Shown piece by piece: positions 23,415 through 32,733 of a DNA stretch of 64,000 nucleotides. Origin of the DNA: Alteriqipengyuania lutimaris. GTDB taxonomy: Bacteria; Pseudomonadota; Alphaproteobacteria; Sphingomonadales; Sphingomonadaceae. Under the pieces are notes generated by a model, which saw only the letters and a program-made list of their open reading frames with translations, was not told where the DNA came from and ran no database searches. The position numbers and the translations under genes were made by a program. The stretch lies in the NCBI RefSeq assembly GCF_003363135.1, contig NZ_QRBB01000001.1, forward strand, positions 868,001 through 932,000, in the 5' to 3' direction. How positions within the stretch are numbered: position 1 is the first letter of the stretch; the number at the start of each line of letters is the position of its first letter.

Positions 23415-25247
23415 TCAGAGCGGCTTCGTATGCCGCTCCAGCCAGTCGGCAGCCTGGCCGTCGAGCTGCGGGGCGAGGATTTCGCGGCAGCGGGCGTGGT
23501 ATTCGTCGACCCACACGCGTTCCTCGTGACTCAGCAGCGAAGGTTCGATCAGCGTGCGGTCGATCGGCACCCAGGTCAGGTTCTCGAACCCGAACCACGT
23601 GCCGTCGTCGGCGCCGTCGATATGGCGTTCCTCGATCAGGATCAGGTTCTCGATCCGGATGCCGAATTCGCCCGCCTTGTAGTAGCCGGGCTCGTTCGAG
23701 CAGATCATGCCGCCCGCCAGCGGCTCCATCGTGCCGCCCTGCGATCCGGTGGTCTTGGCGATCCGCTGCGGGCCCTCATGGACGCCCAGCGCGCTGCCGA
23801 CGCCGTGGCCGGTGCCATGCGCATAGTCGCAGCCCGCCGCCCACAGGAACTGGCGCGCCATCGTGTCGAGCTGGCCGCCGGTGGTCCCTTCGGGGAAGAT
23901 CGCCTGGGCGATCGCGATATGGCCCTTGAGCACGCGGGTGAAGCGGTCCTTCATCTCCGCCGTGGGCGCGGCCTTGCCGTCCGCGCTGCCGACCCACACG
24001 GTGCGGGTGATATCGGTCGTGCCCGCGCCGGTTTCGCCGATATACTGGCCGCCCGAATCGCACAGGAAGATGCTGCCCGGCGGGATCGCGATATTGCTGT
24101 CCTCGTCGACCTTGTAGTGCGGCAGCGCGGCGTGACCCGCGGCCGCCGAAATCGTATCGAACGAGGTGTCCTTCAGCCCGCCGTCCATCTGCCGGAATTC
24201 GAGCAGCTTGGCCGCCGCCGTCAGCTCGTCGATCTCGCCCGAGGGGGCTTCGGCCTCGATCCAGGCGAGGAAGCGCGCGAGCGCGGCACCGTCGCGCGCC
24301 TGCGCGTCGCGGTGGCCCGCAATCTCGGCCTGGTTCTTGATCGCGCGCGGGAGGATCGTGGGGTCGCGCACCTCGACCACGCTCGCGCCGCACGCTTCGA
24401 GCGCCTGCGCGATTCCCGCCACGCCATATTCGGGGTCGAGCGCGATCCGCTTGCCGCCGATCTGGCCCAGCGCGCCTTCGAACTCGCCGCGAGGGCGGAT
24501 GCTGACCGCATTGCCGAGGTGCTGCTTGAGATCGGCACCGACCTTGTCCTCGTCGATGAAGAGCTGCGCCGTGCCGTCCTGCTGCACCAGCGCGAAGGCC
24601 ATGGCGACGGGGGTGTGGGCAATGTCGCCGCCGCGGATGTTGAACGCCCAGCCGACCGAATCGAGCGCGCTGAGCACAACCGCGTCGAGCTTTTCCTCGG
24701 TCAGCCAGTCGGCGATGGCCGCGCGCTTTTCCTGCGCGTTGGCACCTGCATGCTCGTCCGAATGGACGCGCGCGGGCGCATCGCTCTGCGCGGGCTGGTC
24801 GGCCCACACGGCGTCGATCGGATTGCCTTCGACCGGCACGAGCTTGGCGCCGACCTTGTCGAGCGCCTTCTGCGTCGTGCGGACCCAGCCGGGCGTCGCG
24901 AGCCATGCGTCGTAGCCGATCTGCGCGCCCTCACTGGCATTCGCGGCGAGCCAGTTCGCCGGATTGTCCTTGGGGACGGAGCGATATTCGAACAGGCGTT
25001 CCTCCACCTGGTCGCGCACCTGCACGGTGTAGCGCCCGTCGACGAAGATCGCAGCCTTGTCCTGCAACACCGCCGCGCTGCCCGCAGAGCCGCCGAAACC
25101 GGTCAGCCAGCGCAGCCGCTGCGCGTCCTCGCCGACATATTCGCTCATATGCGCATCGGCGATGGGGACGCAGAACCCGTCGAGCCCGCGCTTCTTCAAT
25201 TCCTCGCGCAGGGCGGAAAGGCGGGCTTCATGGGTCTGCATCAGCAT
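23415..25247 (-). CDS. pepP: Xaa-Pro aminopeptidase (M24B, aminopeptidase P family)
   Basis: Cytosolic metallo-aminopeptidase releasing N-terminal residues before proline. 610 residues in the three-domain layout of the long eukaryotic-like form: two creatinase-like N-terminal domains and the C-terminal pita-bread domain. Metal ligands are visible: Asp in FLCDSGGQY, Asp in TTDITRT, His in HGTGHGVGS, Glu in EPGYYK and Glu in IRIENLILIEE. No signal peptide. AGGA precedes the ATG at 25247. It is divergent from the S9 oligopeptidase gene, a functionally matching pair for peptide breakdown. Confidence 0.93.
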   Translation of the reverse strand: MLMQTHEARLSALREELKKRGLDGFCVPIADAHMSEYVGEDAQRLRWLTGFGGSAGSAAVLQDKAAIFVDGRYTVQVRDQVEERLFEYRSVPKDNPANWLAANASEGAQIGYDAWLATPGWVRTTQKALDKVGAKLVPVEGNPIDAVWADQPAQSDAPARVHSDEHAGANAQEKRAAIADWLTEEKLDAVVLSALDSVGWAFNIRGGDIAHTPVAMAFALVQQDGTAQLFIDEDKVGADLKQHLGNAVSIRPRGEFEGALGQIGGKRIALDPEYGVAGIAQALEACGASVVEVRDPTILPRAIKNQAEIAGHRDAQARDGAALARFLAWIEAEAPSGEIDELTAAAKLLEFRQMDGGLKDTSFDTISAAAGHAALPHYKVDEDSNIAIPPGSIFLCDSGGQYIGETGAGTTDITRTVWVGSADGKAAPTAEMKDRFTRVLKGHIAIAQAIFPEGTTGGQLDTMARQFLWAAGCDYAHGTGHGVGSALGVHEGPQRIAKTTGSQGGTMEPLAGGMICSNEPGYYKAGEFGIRIENLILIEERHIDGADDGTWFGFENLTWVPIDRTLIEPSLLSHEERVWVDEYHARCREILAPQLDGQAADWLERHTKPL

Positions 25248-25362
25248 TTGGTCGATCCTGTCGTTTTTTGAGTCTGGCTATCTGTCTCGATCTGGGGTCA
25301 TACCCCGCCAAAGCAAGGCTTTCAAAGCCGGGTGGCTTAGCCCTAGAGGGGGGACCGATCGC

Positions 25363-27552
25363 ATGACCAAGCTATTTACCGCCGCATTCGCCGTGACCGC
25401 GCTCTGTGCGCCCGGCCTTGCAGCGGCCCAATCCAACGGAGCCGAAACCAGCGTGAGCCAACCAGCGCCTACTTCTCCCCCCGTCGCCGAGACGCGCGAA
25501 CATACCTACACGCATCACGGGATCACCCTCACCGATCCCTATCACTGGCTGAAGGACCCGTCCTATCCGAAGGTCGATGACGAGGATGTGCTCGCTTACC
25601 TGAACCAGGAAAATGCGTGGTTCGAGGCGCAGATGGCCCCCCACCAGGCGCTGGTCGACACGCTGTTCGAAGAGATGAAGGGCCGCATCAAGGAAGACGA
25701 TTCCACGGTCCCGCAGAAGGATGGCGACTGGCTCTACTGGTCCGAATTCGAAGAGGGCAAGGAATACCGCCTGCACTATCGCCGACCGGTTGCGGGCGGT
25801 GAGCCGCAGCTGCTTCTCGACGAGAACCAGTTGGCGCAGGGCAAGGACTACTTCCGTCTCGGCTCCTTCTCGATCAGCAAGAACGGCCGCTACCTCGCCT
25901 ATTCCGCCGACGACAACGGGTCCGAACGCTTCACCGCGCGGGTCAAGGATCTCGAAACCGGCGAGCTGCTCGACGACGTGATCCCCGAAACGCTCTCCGG
26001 CCTCACCTGGCTCGCGAACGACACCATGCTCGCCTACGGCAAGGCGAACGAGAACTGGCGGGTCGACAATGTCCGCCTGCACAAGCTGGGCACCGACGTG
26101 TCCGAGGACGTCGAGATCTTCCGCGAGAAGGACGAGGGTTTCCGCGTCGGCGCGGGCCTTTCCGCGCAGGAAGACTGGCTGGTGATCGGCACCGGCGACA
26201 ACGAGACGAGCGAAGTCTGGCTGGTCCCCGCCGACAATCCCACCGCCGAGCAGATGCTGGTCAAGGCGCGGCAGAAGGGCGTCGAATACGACGTCGATGT
26301 GCGCGACGACACGCTGTTCATCCACACCAACGATAATCACATCAATTTCCGCCTCGCGACCGCGCCGCTTGCCAATCCGGGCGAGTGGACCACGCTGATC
26401 GAAGGCTCGGACGATTTCTACCTGACCGATTTCGAGCTGTTCAAGGACTTCTACGTGACCGAAGGGCGGCTCGCCGGGCTCGATCAGGTGCAGCTGCGCG
26501 CCTACGACGATGCGGGCGACGTCACTCCGATCGCCTTCCCCGAGGCGAGCTTCGTCGCGGGCCTGTCGAACAACCCCGAATACGACATGCAGAAGCTGCG
26601 CCTGTCGTACCAGAGCATGGTCACGCCCGGTTCGGTCTATGATTACGACGTGAAGACCGGCGCGCTCGAACTCCTGAAGCAGCAGGAGATTCCGAGCGGC
26701 TACGACGCGACCCAGTACAAGACGGAGCGGCTGACGATCACCGCGCGCGACGGCACGCAGGTGCCGGTCAGCGTGGTGATGCGCAAGGATCGCCCGGCAG
26801 GCGCCGGCCCGCTGCACCTCTATGCCTATGGCGCCTATGGTTATGCGGTGCCGCCGGGCTTTTCGACCAGTCGCCTGAGCCTGGTCGATCGCGGCATGGC
26901 CTACGCCATCGCGCATATCCGCGGCGGGGACGATCTGGGCCGCCGCTGGTATCTGCAGGGCAAGCTGAATGAACGGACCAACACGTTCGAGGATTTCGTC
27001 GATGTCGCCAAGGGCCTGATCGACGCGGGCTATACCGAAAAGGGCAAGATCAGCGCCAGCGGCGGCAGCGCCGGGGGCGAGCTGATGGGCGTGGTGGTCA
27101 ACACCGATCCTGACCTGTGGGGTGCCGTGGCCGCGCACGTGCCCTTCGTCGACGTGCTCAACACCATGCTCGACAAGGACCTGCCGCTGACGCCGGGCGA
27201 GTGGCCCGAATGGGGCGATCCCATCAAGAGCAAGCAGGCCTTCGCCTACATGCTCAGCTACTCGCCTTACGACCAGGTCGTGGCGCAGGAATATCCGCCG
27301 CTGCTGGTCACCGCGGGCCTCAACGATCCGCGCGTCACCTACTGGGAGCCGGCCAAGTGGGTCGCCAAGCTGCGCGCGACCAAGACCGATACCAACGCGC
27401 TGCTGCTCAAGACCAACATGGGCGCAGGCCACGGCGGCAAGTCCGGCCGCTTCGCCTCGCTGTACGAGACGGCGGAGGAATTCGCCTTCATCCTGACGCA
27501 GATGGGCGTGGTGGACAGTGCCGGCGCGACCGAAGGAGCCGACTCAGAATGA
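25363..27552 (+). CDS. exported prolyl-oligopeptidase family serine peptidase (S9A, oligopeptidase B-like)
   Basis: 729-residue peptidase with a signal peptide (cleavage near AAAQ), so probably periplasmic. The N-terminal part has the YHWLKDP and ENAWFEAQ signatures followed by a beta-propeller; the C-terminal alpha/beta-hydrolase domain carries Ser in GGSAGGE (near 568), Asp in GLNDPRV (near 655) and His in GAGHGGKSGR (near 690). The basic-residue preference of oligopeptidase B is possible but not provable here. The ATG at 25363 follows GAGGGGGGA. Its stop overlaps the next ATG (ATGA). Confidence 0.93.
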   Translation: MTKLFTAAFAVTALCAPGLAAAQSNGAETSVSQPAPTSPPVAETREHTYTHHGITLTDPYHWLKDPSYPKVDDEDVLAYLNQENAWFEAQMAPHQALVDTLFEEMKGRIKEDDSTVPQKDGDWLYWSEFEEGKEYRLHYRRPVAGGEPQLLLDENQLAQGKDYFRLGSFSISKNGRYLAYSADDNGSERFTARVKDLETGELLDDVIPETLSGLTWLANDTMLAYGKANENWRVDNVRLHKLGTDVSEDVEIFREKDEGFRVGAGLSAQEDWLVIGTGDNETSEVWLVPADNPTAEQMLVKARQKGVEYDVDVRDDTLFIHTNDNHINFRLATAPLANPGEWTTLIEGSDDFYLTDFELFKDFYVTEGRLAGLDQVQLRAYDDAGDVTPIAFPEASFVAGLSNNPEYDMQKLRLSYQSMVTPGSVYDYDVKTGALELLKQQEIPSGYDATQYKTERLTITARDGTQVPVSVVMRKDRPAGAGPLHLYAYGAYGYAVPPGFSTSRLSLVDRGMAYAIAHIRGGDDLGRRWYLQGKLNERTNTFEDFVDVAKGLIDAGYTEKGKISASGGSAGGELMGVVVNTDPDLWGAVAAHVPFVDVLNTMLDKDLPLTPGEWPEWGDPIKSKQAFAYMLSYSPYDQVVAQEYPPLLVTAGLNDPRVTYWEPAKWVAKLRATKTDTNALLLKTNMGAGHGGKSGRFASLYETAEEFAFILTQMGVVDSAGATEGADSE

Positions 27553-28178
27553 CCATCAGGAACGTCGTCTTCGATGTCGGTAACGTCATCGTCCGGTGGG
27601 AGCCGGAGGCCATCGTCGAGCTCGCCTTCGGCAAGGACCTGCCCGACGGGATCACCAGCAGCGACCTGTTCGGCGGCGAAATCTTCCGCGCGCTCAATCG
27701 CGGCGCGATGAGCCTGACCGAGACGCAGCGCATGTTCGGCGAGCGCCACGGCTTCGACCGGAAAACCTGCGACCGGCTGGTCTCCGCGCTGTTCGAAAGC
27801 CTCCACCTGATCGAGGAAACGCCCCCGCTGATGCGCCGCCTCAAGGCGAGCGGCTACGGCATCTACGCGATCACCGACAATGTGCACGAAATCGTCGCCT
27901 ACCTGCGCGGTCGCTACGATTTCTGGCCGCTGTTCGACGGCGCATGCGTTTCCGCCGATCACTCCACGCTCAAGCCCGATCCGCGCATGTATACCTGGCT
28001 GACGCAGACCTACGGCCTGGTGCCAGAGGAATGCGTGTTCTTCGACGATCTGCAAAAGAACGTCGACGGCGCCAAGGCGGTGGGGATGGAAAGCTTCGTC
28101 TTCACCACCACCGCGCAGGCCGAGGCGGACCTGCGCAGCATCGGCGTCGATCCGGACGCCAGGCTGGAGGCAGCGTGA
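27549..28178 (+). CDS. HAD-family phosphatase (YihX-like)
   Basis: 209-residue HAD-IA hydrolase. The N-terminal FDVGNVIVRW carries nucleophile Asp9 and matches the FDxGNV form of the YihX glucose-1-phosphate phosphatase group; AITDN supplies motif II Thr; KPDPRMY the motif III Lys; and FFDDLQKNVDGA the motif IV acidic pair. Likely a sugar-phosphate or small-molecule phosphatase. Translationally coupled to the S9 peptidase gene through an ATGA overlap; the thioesterase gene follows after 10 bases. Confidence 0.9.
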   Translation: MTIRNVVFDVGNVIVRWEPEAIVELAFGKDLPDGITSSDLFGGEIFRALNRGAMSLTETQRMFGERHGFDRKTCDRLVSALFESLHLIEETPPLMRRLKASGYGIYAITDNVHEIVAYLRGRYDFWPLFDGACVSADHSTLKPDPRMYTWLTQTYGLVPEECVFFDDLQKNVDGAKAVGMESFVFTTTAQAEADLRSIGVDPDARLEAA

Positions 28179-28188
28179 GGGGGCTGGC

Positions 28189-28596
28189 GTGAGCGAGAGC
28201 TGGGCCTTCGAGCGCGACTACACCGCGGGCGCGGAGCATATCGACGAGCTCGGCCACGTGAACAACGCGGAATGGGTCCGCTGGATTCAGGACATCGCGG
28301 TGTCGCACTGGCACGCGGTCGCGCCCGATAAACACCGCGAGGCCTATATCTGGGTCGTGACCCGGCACGAGATCGACTATCGCGGCAATATCCGCGAAGG
28401 CGAGGTCGCGCACGGCAGCACCCGCGTTTCGGGCCAGCCGCGCGGCGCGCAGTTCGACCGCGAGGTGCAGTTCGTGGACGATACAGGCAAGGTGCTCGTC
28501 CGCGCGCTCACCCGCTGGGCGATGCTCGATGCGAAGACGCTGCGCCCGCAGCGCGTCACCGCAGAGATCGCCGCGCCGTTCGTGTCGGGTGGCTGA
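28189..28596 (+). CDS. acyl-CoA thioesterase (4-hydroxybenzoyl-CoA thioesterase/YbgC type)
   Basis: 135-residue single hotdog-fold thioesterase. The active-site segment IDELGHVNNAEWVRW matches the YbgC-type D-x(2)-GHVNN motif, with Asp as the probable catalytic residue. GTG start at 28189, preceded by a G-rich stretch (GAGGGGG). It follows the HAD gene by 10 bases and is likely the last gene of that operon. Acyl substrate unknown. Confidence 0.88.
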   Translation: MSESWAFERDYTAGAEHIDELGHVNNAEWVRWIQDIAVSHWHAVAPDKHREAYIWVVTRHEIDYRGNIREGEVAHGSTRVSGQPRGAQFDREVQFVDDTGKVLVRALTRWAMLDAKTLRPQRVTAEIAAPFVSGG

Positions 28597-28707
28597 TGTA
28601 TGTGGTGCGCCCAATTCCGTTGAATTGATGCCCAAGCGTTCGGGATGGCGCGGCACTTGCGGACCGCAGTGCATTGCCTCACCGTTCCGCCTAGCTATCA
28701 CGGTCGG

Positions 28708-29487
28708 ATGATCGACACCCGCGCGTTTCCCGCGCTGAGCGCGCTTGGAATTTTCGCGATCTACGCGATCACGATGACGATCGCGGAGGGCTTCGACGCC
28801 CGTCACCTCTACTCCGCCGCCGTCAATGTCGCGGCGCTCTTTGCCTGCTTCGCGATCGCCTCGGCGATACTCGACGCGATTGCACCCGCCCGGCGGGCCC
28901 CGGCGGCTCGCGCGGGTGTACACGTGATTCTGGCGATCCTGTTCACCTTCGGCTGGTACGCCCTCGTCCTCGCCGGATTCGCACTCGGCAGCGGCTGGTT
29001 GCGGGACGGCGTGGTCGCCCGGGCCTTCACCGAGAACACGATGGTCTGGCAGCTCCATTACGGGGCCATGATGTATGCGATGCTGATTCTGTATCGCGCG
29101 TGGAGAGCGGAACGCGATGCGCGATCGATCGCATCGCCGCCGCCGGGCTCCCGGCCCGATGTCGAGCCCGAGCACCTCCTCCTGCGGCATGGCAACGAGA
29201 TGATCCGCATATCGCCCGACGAGATCGTCAGGATATCCGGCGCAGGCGACTATGCGGAGATCGTGACGCGAAGCGCGCGCTACATGTCCACACGGTCGCT
29301 GGACCACTTCGAAGATACGCTTTCGCCTGAACTCCTTCGCGTCCACCGCTCCCATCTCGTCCGGCTCGGCGCGATCGAGCGGACCGAGCCTGCGGGCAAC
29401 GGGCGCCTGCAACTCCACCTCGTGAACCGGGATACGGTGACCACCAGTCGCGATGGAGGAAAGCGTCTGCGCGCATTGGTGCGTTAG
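28708..29487 (+). CDS. membrane-anchored LytTR transcriptional regulator
   Basis: 259-residue regulator with about four N-terminal membrane segments (residues 10-135) and a C-terminal LytTR DNA-binding domain (about 155-255), seen in IRISPDEIVRISGAGDYAEI and LLRVHRSHLVRLGAIER. There is no receiver domain, so it probably senses a membrane or small-molecule signal directly, as LytS-LytR-like one-component proteins do. The start at 28708 (MIDTRAF) has a weak ribosome binding site; an upstream in-frame ATG at 28645 is less consistent with the hydrophobic N-terminus. Targets unknown; a beta-lactamase-fold gene follows. Confidence 0.85.
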   Translation: MIDTRAFPALSALGIFAIYAITMTIAEGFDARHLYSAAVNVAALFACFAIASAILDAIAPARRAPAARAGVHVILAILFTFGWYALVLAGFALGSGWLRDGVVARAFTENTMVWQLHYGAMMYAMLILYRAWRAERDARSIASPPPGSRPDVEPEHLLLRHGNEMIRISPDEIVRISGAGDYAEIVTRSARYMSTRSLDHFEDTLSPELLRVHRSHLVRLGAIERTEPAGNGRLQLHLVNRDTVTTSRDGGKRLRALVR

Positions 29488-29562
29488 GTTCGTTCACCGG
29501 CAGCCAGGGTCAATTCACGGAAAAATCGCGAGGCTGCAGGGCACGAAGGGCAGGGATAGGGG

Positions 29563-30732
29563 ATGATGAAGTCCGTTCCACGAAGCGCCCGTTCGCTGCT
29601 CGTCCTCGTCGGCGCCTCTCTCATGTCGGCAGGCTGTGCCACGCCAGGCCCGCCCGGCGAAGCTCATGCCGAGATGCGCGGTCAGCGCGAAGCCATCGAA
29701 CGCGTCCTTGCCGAACATCGGCCGCAAGCGGCCGCGATCGGCATCATCACGCACGGCCATCTCTATCGCGAATACTATTTCGGGCAGGAGCGCGAAGGGG
29801 TTGCCGTGAATGCGGACAGCAGGTTCGAGGTCGCCTCGATTTCCAAGATGATTGCCTCAGAAACCTTTCTGCGGATGGTCGCGGCAGGCGACGCATCGCT
29901 CGACATGAAACTGGCGGATTACTGGACCGACCCCGATCTTGCCGGAGACCCGCGGCTCGACATGCTCACCGCCCGCCATGTGCTGACCCACAAGACGGGC
30001 TTTCCCAACTGGCGCTTTTTCCGGGCCGACGGGAAGCTGGCGTTCGAAGCCGATCCGGGCGACCGCTATGGCTATTCGGGCGAGGGCTTTCAGTATCTCT
30101 TCCGGGCGCTCGAACAAAAGACCGGCCTCACCTACCCCGAGATGGTCGAGCGCTATTTGCTGGAGCCGCTGGGGATCGACGACGCGGTCGTGGGCTTCGA
30201 AGAGCAGGTCGGCCCGGCGATGGTCTGGAACCGCACGCCGGAGGGCGAATGGCTGCGGCCCGATTGTCGGCCCGGATTCTGCTGGCAGGCAGGCGACTGG
30301 TCGGCAGCCGGCGGCCTCAAGATCTCGCTGGAAGATCTGTCGCGGATCCTGATTTCGGTCGGTTCCGCAGATGGTTACGATGCCGCGCTGGCCAAAGAGC
30401 GCGACCGGATCGTCACCGATCGCGGAGCCGAGGCAATCATCGATTGCTCGCTGGCGCCGACCCGATGCCCGCTCGCACAGGGCTACGGCCTTGGCATGCT
30501 CCGCGTCGATGGCCCGCAGTCCCGCTGGATCGGGCACGAGGGCGGCGACTGGTCGCAATTGACGCTGGCGGTGATCGACCGCACCGACGGCGATGGGATC
30601 GTCGTCCTGCTGGCCGGGCCGATGGAACAGAATGTCGGGCTGATGAGCGATCTCCTCGAGCTTCTCGACCCCGACAATCCCTGGACCGTGCGGTTCGCCC
30701 AGTGGCAGGCGCAGATCGCTGCGGATCGATAG
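29563..30732 (+). CDS. beta-lactamase-fold serine hydrolase lipoprotein
   Basis: 389-residue class C beta-lactamase/penicillin-binding-like hydrolase. Lipobox MSAGC (Cys25) predicts lipid anchoring. The SxxK pair is in ASISKMIA (near residue 93). The second motif reads YGYSGEG, with Gly where true AmpC enzymes have Asn; the third region near IGHEGGDW provides the His-Glu-Gly variant of the KTG box. These substitutions favour an esterase or D-amino-acid peptidase over a beta-lactamase. It is 75 bases downstream of the LytTR gene. Confidence 0.85.
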   Translation: MMKSVPRSARSLLVLVGASLMSAGCATPGPPGEAHAEMRGQREAIERVLAEHRPQAAAIGIITHGHLYREYYFGQEREGVAVNADSRFEVASISKMIASETFLRMVAAGDASLDMKLADYWTDPDLAGDPRLDMLTARHVLTHKTGFPNWRFFRADGKLAFEADPGDRYGYSGEGFQYLFRALEQKTGLTYPEMVERYLLEPLGIDDAVVGFEEQVGPAMVWNRTPEGEWLRPDCRPGFCWQAGDWSAAGGLKISLEDLSRILISVGSADGYDAALAKERDRIVTDRGAEAIIDCSLAPTRCPLAQGYGLGMLRVDGPQSRWIGHEGGDWSQLTLAVIDRTDGDGIVVLLAGPMEQNVGLMSDLLELLDPDNPWTVRFAQWQAQIAADR

Positions 30733-30771
30733 GCGCGCCGCGCCGTTTCTGCCCGGTTCGTAGCGCCCCCG

Positions 30772-30996
30772 TCAGTCGGGCAGGTCGTCGTCGGAAATCT
30801 CGTAATCGAGCAGGTCGCCCGGCTTGCATTCGAGATAGCGGCAGATCGCGGCCAGCGTGGCGAAGCGCACCCCCTTCACCTTGCCCGATTTGAGCAGCGA
30901 GAGATTGCTTTCGGTAATGCCGATCGCGGCCGCCAGCTCGTTCGAGCGGACCTTTCGCTTGGCCAGCATCACGTCCAGATTGACCACCACCGGCAT
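30772..30996 (-). CDS. small Xre/YozG-type helix-turn-helix regulator
   Basis: 74-residue DNA-binding protein made only of an Xre-like HTH: AIGITESNLSLLKSGKVKGV is the helix-turn-helix and ICRYLECKPGDLLDYE the closing helix typical of YozG-like regulators. Its ATG overlaps the stop of the DUF2975 gene by one base (TGATG), a pairing seen often in bacteria. It probably regulates its own operon. Confidence 0.9.
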   Translation of the reverse strand: MPVVVNLDVMLAKRKVRSNELAAAIGITESNLSLLKSGKVKGVRFATLAAICRYLECKPGDLLDYEISDDDLPD

Positions 30997-31625
30997 CAGA
31001 CGATCTCGGCCAGATCGCGCTGGGCGCTGTGTCCTGCGTCCAGTGCCCACACCACCGCCATCGTGGCGAACGCCAGCAAGGAATGCAGCAGCAGCGGTCC
31101 GCCCTCGACCTCGATCGCGTAGCCGGGCCCGTAGGGAGTGCCGGGGAGCAGCAGCACGCTTTGCAGCAGCCCGATGACCGGTGGCGCGAGCGCAGCCGCC
31201 AGTGCCGCCCAGGCGACCAGCCGCAGCCACTTGATTGCCGCGCCAATTCCCCTGGAAGTGCCGAAGCTGCGCAGTGCCATCGCAACACCGAACATCAGCG
31301 CCGCGAAGGGCAGGCTCGACAGGATCGACAAGAGCGCCAGCCCGCCGTGGATGGGCACGCGATCGAGGTGATCCGCAAAGCTTTCTTGCGCAGACGGTGA
31401 CGCGGCGACCTGTGCCCGCACCTCATCGTCCAGCACCGCCAGAGCTCCATTTTCGAACGCGCAGTCCCGATCGCTTCCGCACTGCCAATTCGTCAGCGGA
31501 TCGCCGGTGATGGCGAGAAGGGCGATGGGCGCGGCCAGCGCGATCGCGGCGATGAGGCCGAAGAACAGCGCCGCCCAGCGACAGGCGCGTGCTCGGCGCG
31601 GAGGAAGGTCATATCCGTTAGGCAT
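30996..31625 (-). CDS. DUF2975-like membrane protein
   Basis: 209-residue integral membrane protein with about four hydrophobic segments (near 17-40, 95-118, 135-157 and 176-196) and a Cys-containing extracytoplasmic loop (CGSDRDC, about 49-55). Family call rests on membrane topology and coupling to the downstream YozG-type regulator. Function unknown. Divergent from the outer-membrane protein gene at 31712. Confidence 0.72.
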   Translation of the reverse strand: MPNGYDLPPRRARACRWAALFFGLIAAIALAAPIALLAITGDPLTNWQCGSDRDCAFENGALAVLDDEVRAQVAASPSAQESFADHLDRVPIHGGLALLSILSSLPFAALMFGVAMALRSFGTSRGIGAAIKWLRLVAWAALAAALAPPVIGLLQSVLLLPGTPYGPGYAIEVEGGPLLLHSLLAFATMAVVWALDAGHSAQRDLAEIV

Positions 31626-31711
31626 GAATATCTTTTCGTTTTACAGAAAGAAATGTCCGTGTCAGAAAAACCCTACGGAGCGAATCGTCGATCCGCAACG
31701 AAGGAATTTCG

Positions 31712-32323
31712 ATGGGCCTTTCTTCCCCCTTCCGCACTGCCTGCGCCGCCGTGTCCGTCGCCGCAGCTTCGCTGGTCCTCGCGCCTGCCGCGCACGCGCA
31801 GGAGGTGCCGTTCGAAGGCGCCTACGCCGGGCCGCTGGTCGGCGTACTCGAACACCATTTCTACCTCGAGCTGACCGACGAGCAGACCGGCGCGAGCGAC
31901 GGCGGATACACGCGCGACTGGGACATCGGCGGCGGTGCGATGGCGGGGTACGACCTGGCCGTGAGCGATCGGGTGCGGATCGGCGCCGAAGTCTCGCTGC
32001 TGAAAGGTGGCGGGTCGCCCGAGATTTTCCTCAACGGCGGCCGCTACCAGCAGAACGAACGGTTCGGCTATCGCGCGACCGGGCGGCTTGGCGTGGTCGC
32101 GGCCGACCGGGCGCTGTTCTTCGTCAAGGGCGGCTTCGGCGGCGATCGCTATGCGATCGACAACTCGGCCGGTGTGGAGGACGCGCGCGAGTGGCGAACC
32201 AGCTTCGTCGTGGGGGCGGGCGCGCAGGTCAGGCTCGACGAGCGTATCGACCTTCGCGTCGAATACGAGCATCTTGATAGCTCCGCCCACGCGTTCTTCG
32301 TCGGGTTGCCGATACGGTTCTGA
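31712..32323 (+). CDS. outer-membrane beta-barrel protein
   Basis: 203-residue porin-like small barrel. Signal peptide cleaved near AHAQ (about residue 30). The mature protein alternates short amphipathic strands rich in Gly and aromatic residues (AGYDLAV, FGYRATGRLGVV, FFVKGGFGGDRY) and ends in ...VGLPIRF with a C-terminal Phe, the classical BamA-recognised end. OmpA/OmpW-like size. Role unknown. Confidence 0.85.
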   Translation: MGLSSPFRTACAAVSVAAASLVLAPAAHAQEVPFEGAYAGPLVGVLEHHFYLELTDEQTGASDGGYTRDWDIGGGAMAGYDLAVSDRVRIGAEVSLLKGGGSPEIFLNGGRYQQNERFGYRATGRLGVVAADRALFFVKGGFGGDRYAIDNSAGVEDAREWRTSFVVGAGAQVRLDERIDLRVEYEHLDSSAHAFFVGLPIRF

Positions 32324-32333
32324 GGAGACAGCG

Positions 32334-32720
32334 ATGCTCGCTTACCTGGCACCCGTGCTGCTGCTCTCGCTCCAGGCCCCAACGACGGAGCCCGGCACCG
32401 CGCAGCAGCCATCCGCCGACGAGGATGCGCCCATCGTCGTCACCGCAGAGCGTCTGCGCAAGTTCCGCGCGCGGGTAAAGACCCGCCGCAAGACCGGCGA
32501 GGTCTATTGCGACATGCGCCGATCGAGCGGCGACGCCGCATTTGACCGCGCATTGTGCGGTCAGCTGGTCCGGTGCCACGCCGTCGTCGATCGCTCCTCC
32601 GCGGTGCGGCAGGTCAAGGCTGGCGACGGCTCCCGCAAGGAGCTGGAGCGCGCCGGGACGATCGAATTCGAACGCTGCCTCGCGCCATTCTTCGAAAGCC
32701 ACGGCATCGATAGAGAGTAG
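32334..32720 (+). CDS. hypothetical exported protein (128 aa)
   Basis: Not recognised. 128 residues with a short hydrophobic N-terminus (MLAYLAPVLLLSLQAP) consistent with export, followed by a low-complexity Pro/Glu/Ala stretch and a basic region with four Cys (VYCDMRR, ALCGQLVRC and ERCLAPF) that could form two disulfides. It begins 10 bases after the outer-membrane protein stop with GAGGAGA upstream, so the two are likely cotranscribed. Confidence 0.78.
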   Translation: MLAYLAPVLLLSLQAPTTEPGTAQQPSADEDAPIVVTAERLRKFRARVKTRRKTGEVYCDMRRSSGDAAFDRALCGQLVRCHAVVDRSSAVRQVKAGDGSRKELERAGTIEFERCLAPFFESHGIDRE

Positions 32721-32733
32721 GCGCGGCGGCCCC

